Positions 62,168 through 64,000 of a stretch of 64,000 nucleotides of DNA are shown piece after piece. The DNA is from Caryophanales bacterium UBA6259 (GTDB lineage: Bacteria; Bacillota; Bacilli; Tepidibacillales; Tepidibacillaceae). The notes under the pieces were generated by a model. The model made no database searches. It was given only the letters and a program-made list of their open reading frames with translations, and was not told the DNA's origin. The DNA lies in the NCBI GenBank assembly GCA_002441135.1, contig DJVJ01000047.1, positions 36,417 to 100,416 of the forward strand, written 5' to 3'. A program made the translations under genes and the position numbers. Positions within the stretch are counted from its first letter, which is position 1. Each line of letters starts with the position of its first letter.

Positions 62168-62214
62168 GGTCTGCAGTACGAATAAATTTTCGTCTGCAGG
62201 CCATTCACTTTTTA
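62168..62214 (+). terminator. Hairpin terminator after serA
   Basis: Stem GGTCTGCAGTACGAA / TTCGTCTGCAGGCC with one bulged T and one G-T pair, followed by a weak T tract (ATTCACTTTTT). It also lies near the end of the convergent PHP gene. Confidence 0.7.
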
Positions 62215-62228
62215 AAAATTGATGAAAA

Positions 62229-63047
62229 TTATCCAAGCTCTACTATGGTCGGTTTTCTTTGATTAAAGGTTACAATTTGCTTTATTCCATACTGTTCCAT
62301 ATATTTAAGCCCTTGATTAAAATCTTCACCTACATGTTCTGGACGATGAGCATCCGAGTTAAGTAGAAGTGGAATTTTCTTTGTTGCTAATCGCTCCATA
62401 ATTGGAGGAGAAGGGTATAATTCACCAACTGGTTTTCGCAAACCAGCGGTACTTATCTCAACCGCAATGTTACTATGCGCTATTTTTTCCACTATATAAT
62501 CATAAATTTCATGCAGCTTTGTTTCGTCTTGTTGCTCTGGTCGATGGCCAAAAACCTTAATCACATCTACATGTCCTAAAATATCGAATAGCTTGGAATC
62601 CAGCATTTCCTTAATAATTTGGAAGTATGTTTCATAGACATTTAGAATATTTTTCCCAGTCCATTGTTCTCTCATTTCAAAGAGATCAAAGCCCCAATTA
62701 TTAATCCAATGAACCGAGCCAATCACGTAATCGAAAGGATAATTAGTTAGTATCCTTTCGATTTCTCGTTCTTTACCCGGTAAATAGTCCATTTCGATGC
62801 CTAGCTTTACTGGAAAGCCCTCTTGTTTTGCTTTTTCGACTAATTGTACATATTGGTCCATGTCTTCTGTTTGTCTTGTTGCGATCCATGGATTATATAA
62901 TATCTCTTTTGATTGTCGAAAACGATATCCGTGCTCTGAAAAGCCAAGCTCACTTATTCCTCTTTGCTTTGCCACTTCTAGATATTGTTTTACCCATTCC
63001 AAGGTATAAGGTCCAGATTCTAAATGAACATGATAATCTGTTAACAT
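62229..63047 (-). CDS. HisJ-type PHP domain phosphatase
   Basis: A 272-residue PHP metallophosphatase: DYHVHLES at the start, GFSEHGYRF near 36, KLGIEMDYLPG near 88, GSVHWINNWGFD near 115, GHVDVIKVFG near 163 and NSDAHRPEHVG near the end, all family metal ligands. These enzymes are histidinol-phosphatases (HisJ/HisK) in Bacillales. No his genes are adjacent; the nearest genes make phosphoserine, so a phosphoserine phosphatase role is thinkable but unsupported. Start ATG 63047 on the minus strand. Confidence 0.85.
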   Translation of the reverse strand: MLTDYHVHLESGPYTLEWVKQYLEVAKQRGISELGFSEHGYRFRQSKEILYNPWIATRQTEDMDQYVQLVEKAKQEGFPVKLGIEMDYLPGKEREIERILTNYPFDYVIGSVHWINNWGFDLFEMREQWTGKNILNVYETYFQIIKEMLDSKLFDILGHVDVIKVFGHRPEQQDETKLHEIYDYIVEKIAHSNIAVEISTAGLRKPVGELYPSPPIMERLATKKIPLLLNSDAHRPEHVGEDFNQGLKYMEQYGIKQIVTFNQRKPTIVELG

Positions 63048-63149
63048 ATGAACGTCTCCCTTTATCCATCAATAATTATCCTTTATTATATCAAAGTGTT
63101 AAAGGAACTACACCAAGAAGAAATATTTTTAAAGGATAATTTTGAATAA

Positions 63150-63204
63150 AATGGATGGACAGCGTACACAATATACTAGATTATCCCATTTTGGTCCATC
63201 CATT
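63150..63204 (+). promoter_or_regulatory. Inverted repeat before the phosphodiesterase gene
   Basis: AATGGATGGAC (63150-63160) and GTCCATCCATT (63194-63204) are perfect complements 33 bases apart. They could form a leader hairpin or be paired operator half-sites. No T run follows. Confidence 0.4.
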
Positions 63205-63231
63205 AAAAATATTATTTTCAGGAGATTATGT

Positions 63232-64000
63232 ATGAAAAAAGTAATTATGATTTTAATTGATGCGATAATGCCAGATGCATTAGAAAATAGTATCAAGGCG
63301 GGAAAAGCAAAAGCATTAAAATTTTTAATGGAGAATGGTTACTATGATTCCAAATTAGTGACAGCTTTTCCGACAATGACGGCCTCTGTCGATTGTACTT
63401 TAATGACTGGGGTTTATCCTGATCAACATAAGGTTCCCGGATTAATTTGGTACCATCCAGAGGAAAAAAGAATTGTAGATTATGTCAATGGTTCAAAAAC
63501 GACGTTAAGCTTAGGGATTAAAAACACAGCAAATGATGTTTTAGTAGAATTAAATGAAAAGCATCTAAACAAGGAAACGAAAACAATTTACGAGGAATTA
63601 GCAGAGCAAGGGAAAACTGCTGGGGCAATTAACTTCATAATTCATCGAGGATTTCAAAAATATGAGCTAAAACCACCTTTTTTATTTAATTTAATCACTA
63701 GGTTTAAACTGAACAAAAGGTCAATTAGTGGTCCAGAGTTGTTATCCATAGGAGCTTTTGTTAAGCCCAGCTTACCAGGTCGAAAATTAGTTTGGAATTG
63801 GAACCAGTCACTGTTTAATAAATATGGCATTAATGATCGCTATGCGATTGAGGTTACCAAATATATTATTGAAGCAGGGAGACAGCCAGATTTTCTGATG
63901 ATTTATTTACCAAATCATGACCATTATCTCCATAAGCATATTAACCATCCATTGGAAAGCATCAAAAAGGTAGATCAAAATCTAGAAAAAATATTAGATA
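63232..64000 (+). CDS. Alkaline-phosphatase superfamily protein (type I phosphodiesterase), partial
   Basis: The gene runs off the window; 256 codons are seen. It starts MKKVIMILIDAIMPDALE with the metal Asp in LIDA, then FPTMTASVDCTLMTGVYPDQH near residue 45, where Thr is the expected nucleophile (TMTAS), and IYLPNHDHYLHKH near 225, with the second metal-site Asp/His. This is the nucleotide pyrophosphatase / phosphodiesterase group; the substrate may be a nucleotide or lipid head group. No signal peptide is visible. ATG 63232 follows GGAG; ATG 63228 is out of frame. Confidence 0.8.
   Translation, partial: MKKVIMILIDAIMPDALENSIKAGKAKALKFLMENGYYDSKLVTAFPTMTASVDCTLMTGVYPDQHKVPGLIWYHPEEKRIVDYVNGSKTTLSLGIKNTANDVLVELNEKHLNKETKTIYEELAEQGKTAGAINFIIHRGFQKYELKPPFLFNLITRFKLNKRSISGPELLSIGAFVKPSLPGRKLVWNWNQSLFNKYGINDRYAIEVTKYIIEAGRQPDFLMIYLPNHDHYLHKHINHPLESIKKVDQNLEKILD

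Noticed and set aside
1..64000. tRNA, rRNA or replication-origin features
   Set aside because: Scanned by eye for cloverleaf ends, rRNA-like GC blocks and DnaA-box clusters; none seen. A covariance search could still find something missed.

Overview
The window looks like a chromosomal segment of a low-GC, endospore-forming Firmicute of the Bacillales type; genus not assigned. Clues are strong AGGAGG-like ribosome sites, ATG/GTG/TTG starts, SLH-anchored secreted enzymes, a lysine riboswitch, a T-box leader, a CcpA-type cre site, HelD, PrpE-like phosphatase, MscL, TrkAH and a YjcZ-like spore-type micropeptide. No rRNA, tRNA, CRISPR array, integrase or transposase gene was seen.

Layout. 1-14 kb: end of a cation-efflux gene, patatin-like phospholipase, K+ channel, methyltransferase, an unusual HTH/F1-beta fusion divergent from degV, an SDR/acyl-ligase pair, a nucleotidyltransferase, a SoxB-like phosphoesterase, a two-gene ABC exporter, a GNAT enzyme and a threonine-aldolase-like enzyme. 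14-30 kb: trkA-trkH, a padR-DUF2812 pair, a PstS-like protein with an overlapping lipoprotein gene, truA, GNAT plus M20 hydrolase, GNAT/pentapeptide fusion, mscL, helD and an RluA-type synthase. 29-38 kb: a lysine-riboswitch-controlled amino-acid ABC transporter, then marR with a heterodimeric multidrug ABC exporter and a CPBP protease. 38-51 kb: UvrD-like helicase with a repeat-expanded zinc ribbon, cNMP/CBS/DUF294 protein, chemoreceptor, small conserved genes, PrpE-like phosphatase, pepF, an SLH protein and pgi. 52-58 kb: two SLH-bearing secreted 5'-nucleotidases, one of them two-headed. 58-64 kb: an SDR, a T-box-controlled serine pathway (class V aminotransferase, serA), a PHP phosphatase and the start of an alkaline-phosphatase-superfamily gene.

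The most striking non-genic signal is a family of twelve dispersed palindromes built on GGGGCC-T/A-GGCCCC flanked by A4 and T4. They lie only between genes and only at 0.1-13.8 kb and 32.1-37.8 kb. Many have outer arms that are perfectly complementary to each other yet differ from site to site. They resemble bidirectional terminators or small non-autonomous mobile palindromes; one supplies the stop codon of the patatin-like gene. The other outstanding items are the HTH fused to an F1-ATPase beta-like domain lacking a P-loop, with a 22-bp-phased operator-like array in front of it; the 21-bp minisatellite inside a helicase zinc ribbon; and the nucleotidase duplicated around an SLH module.
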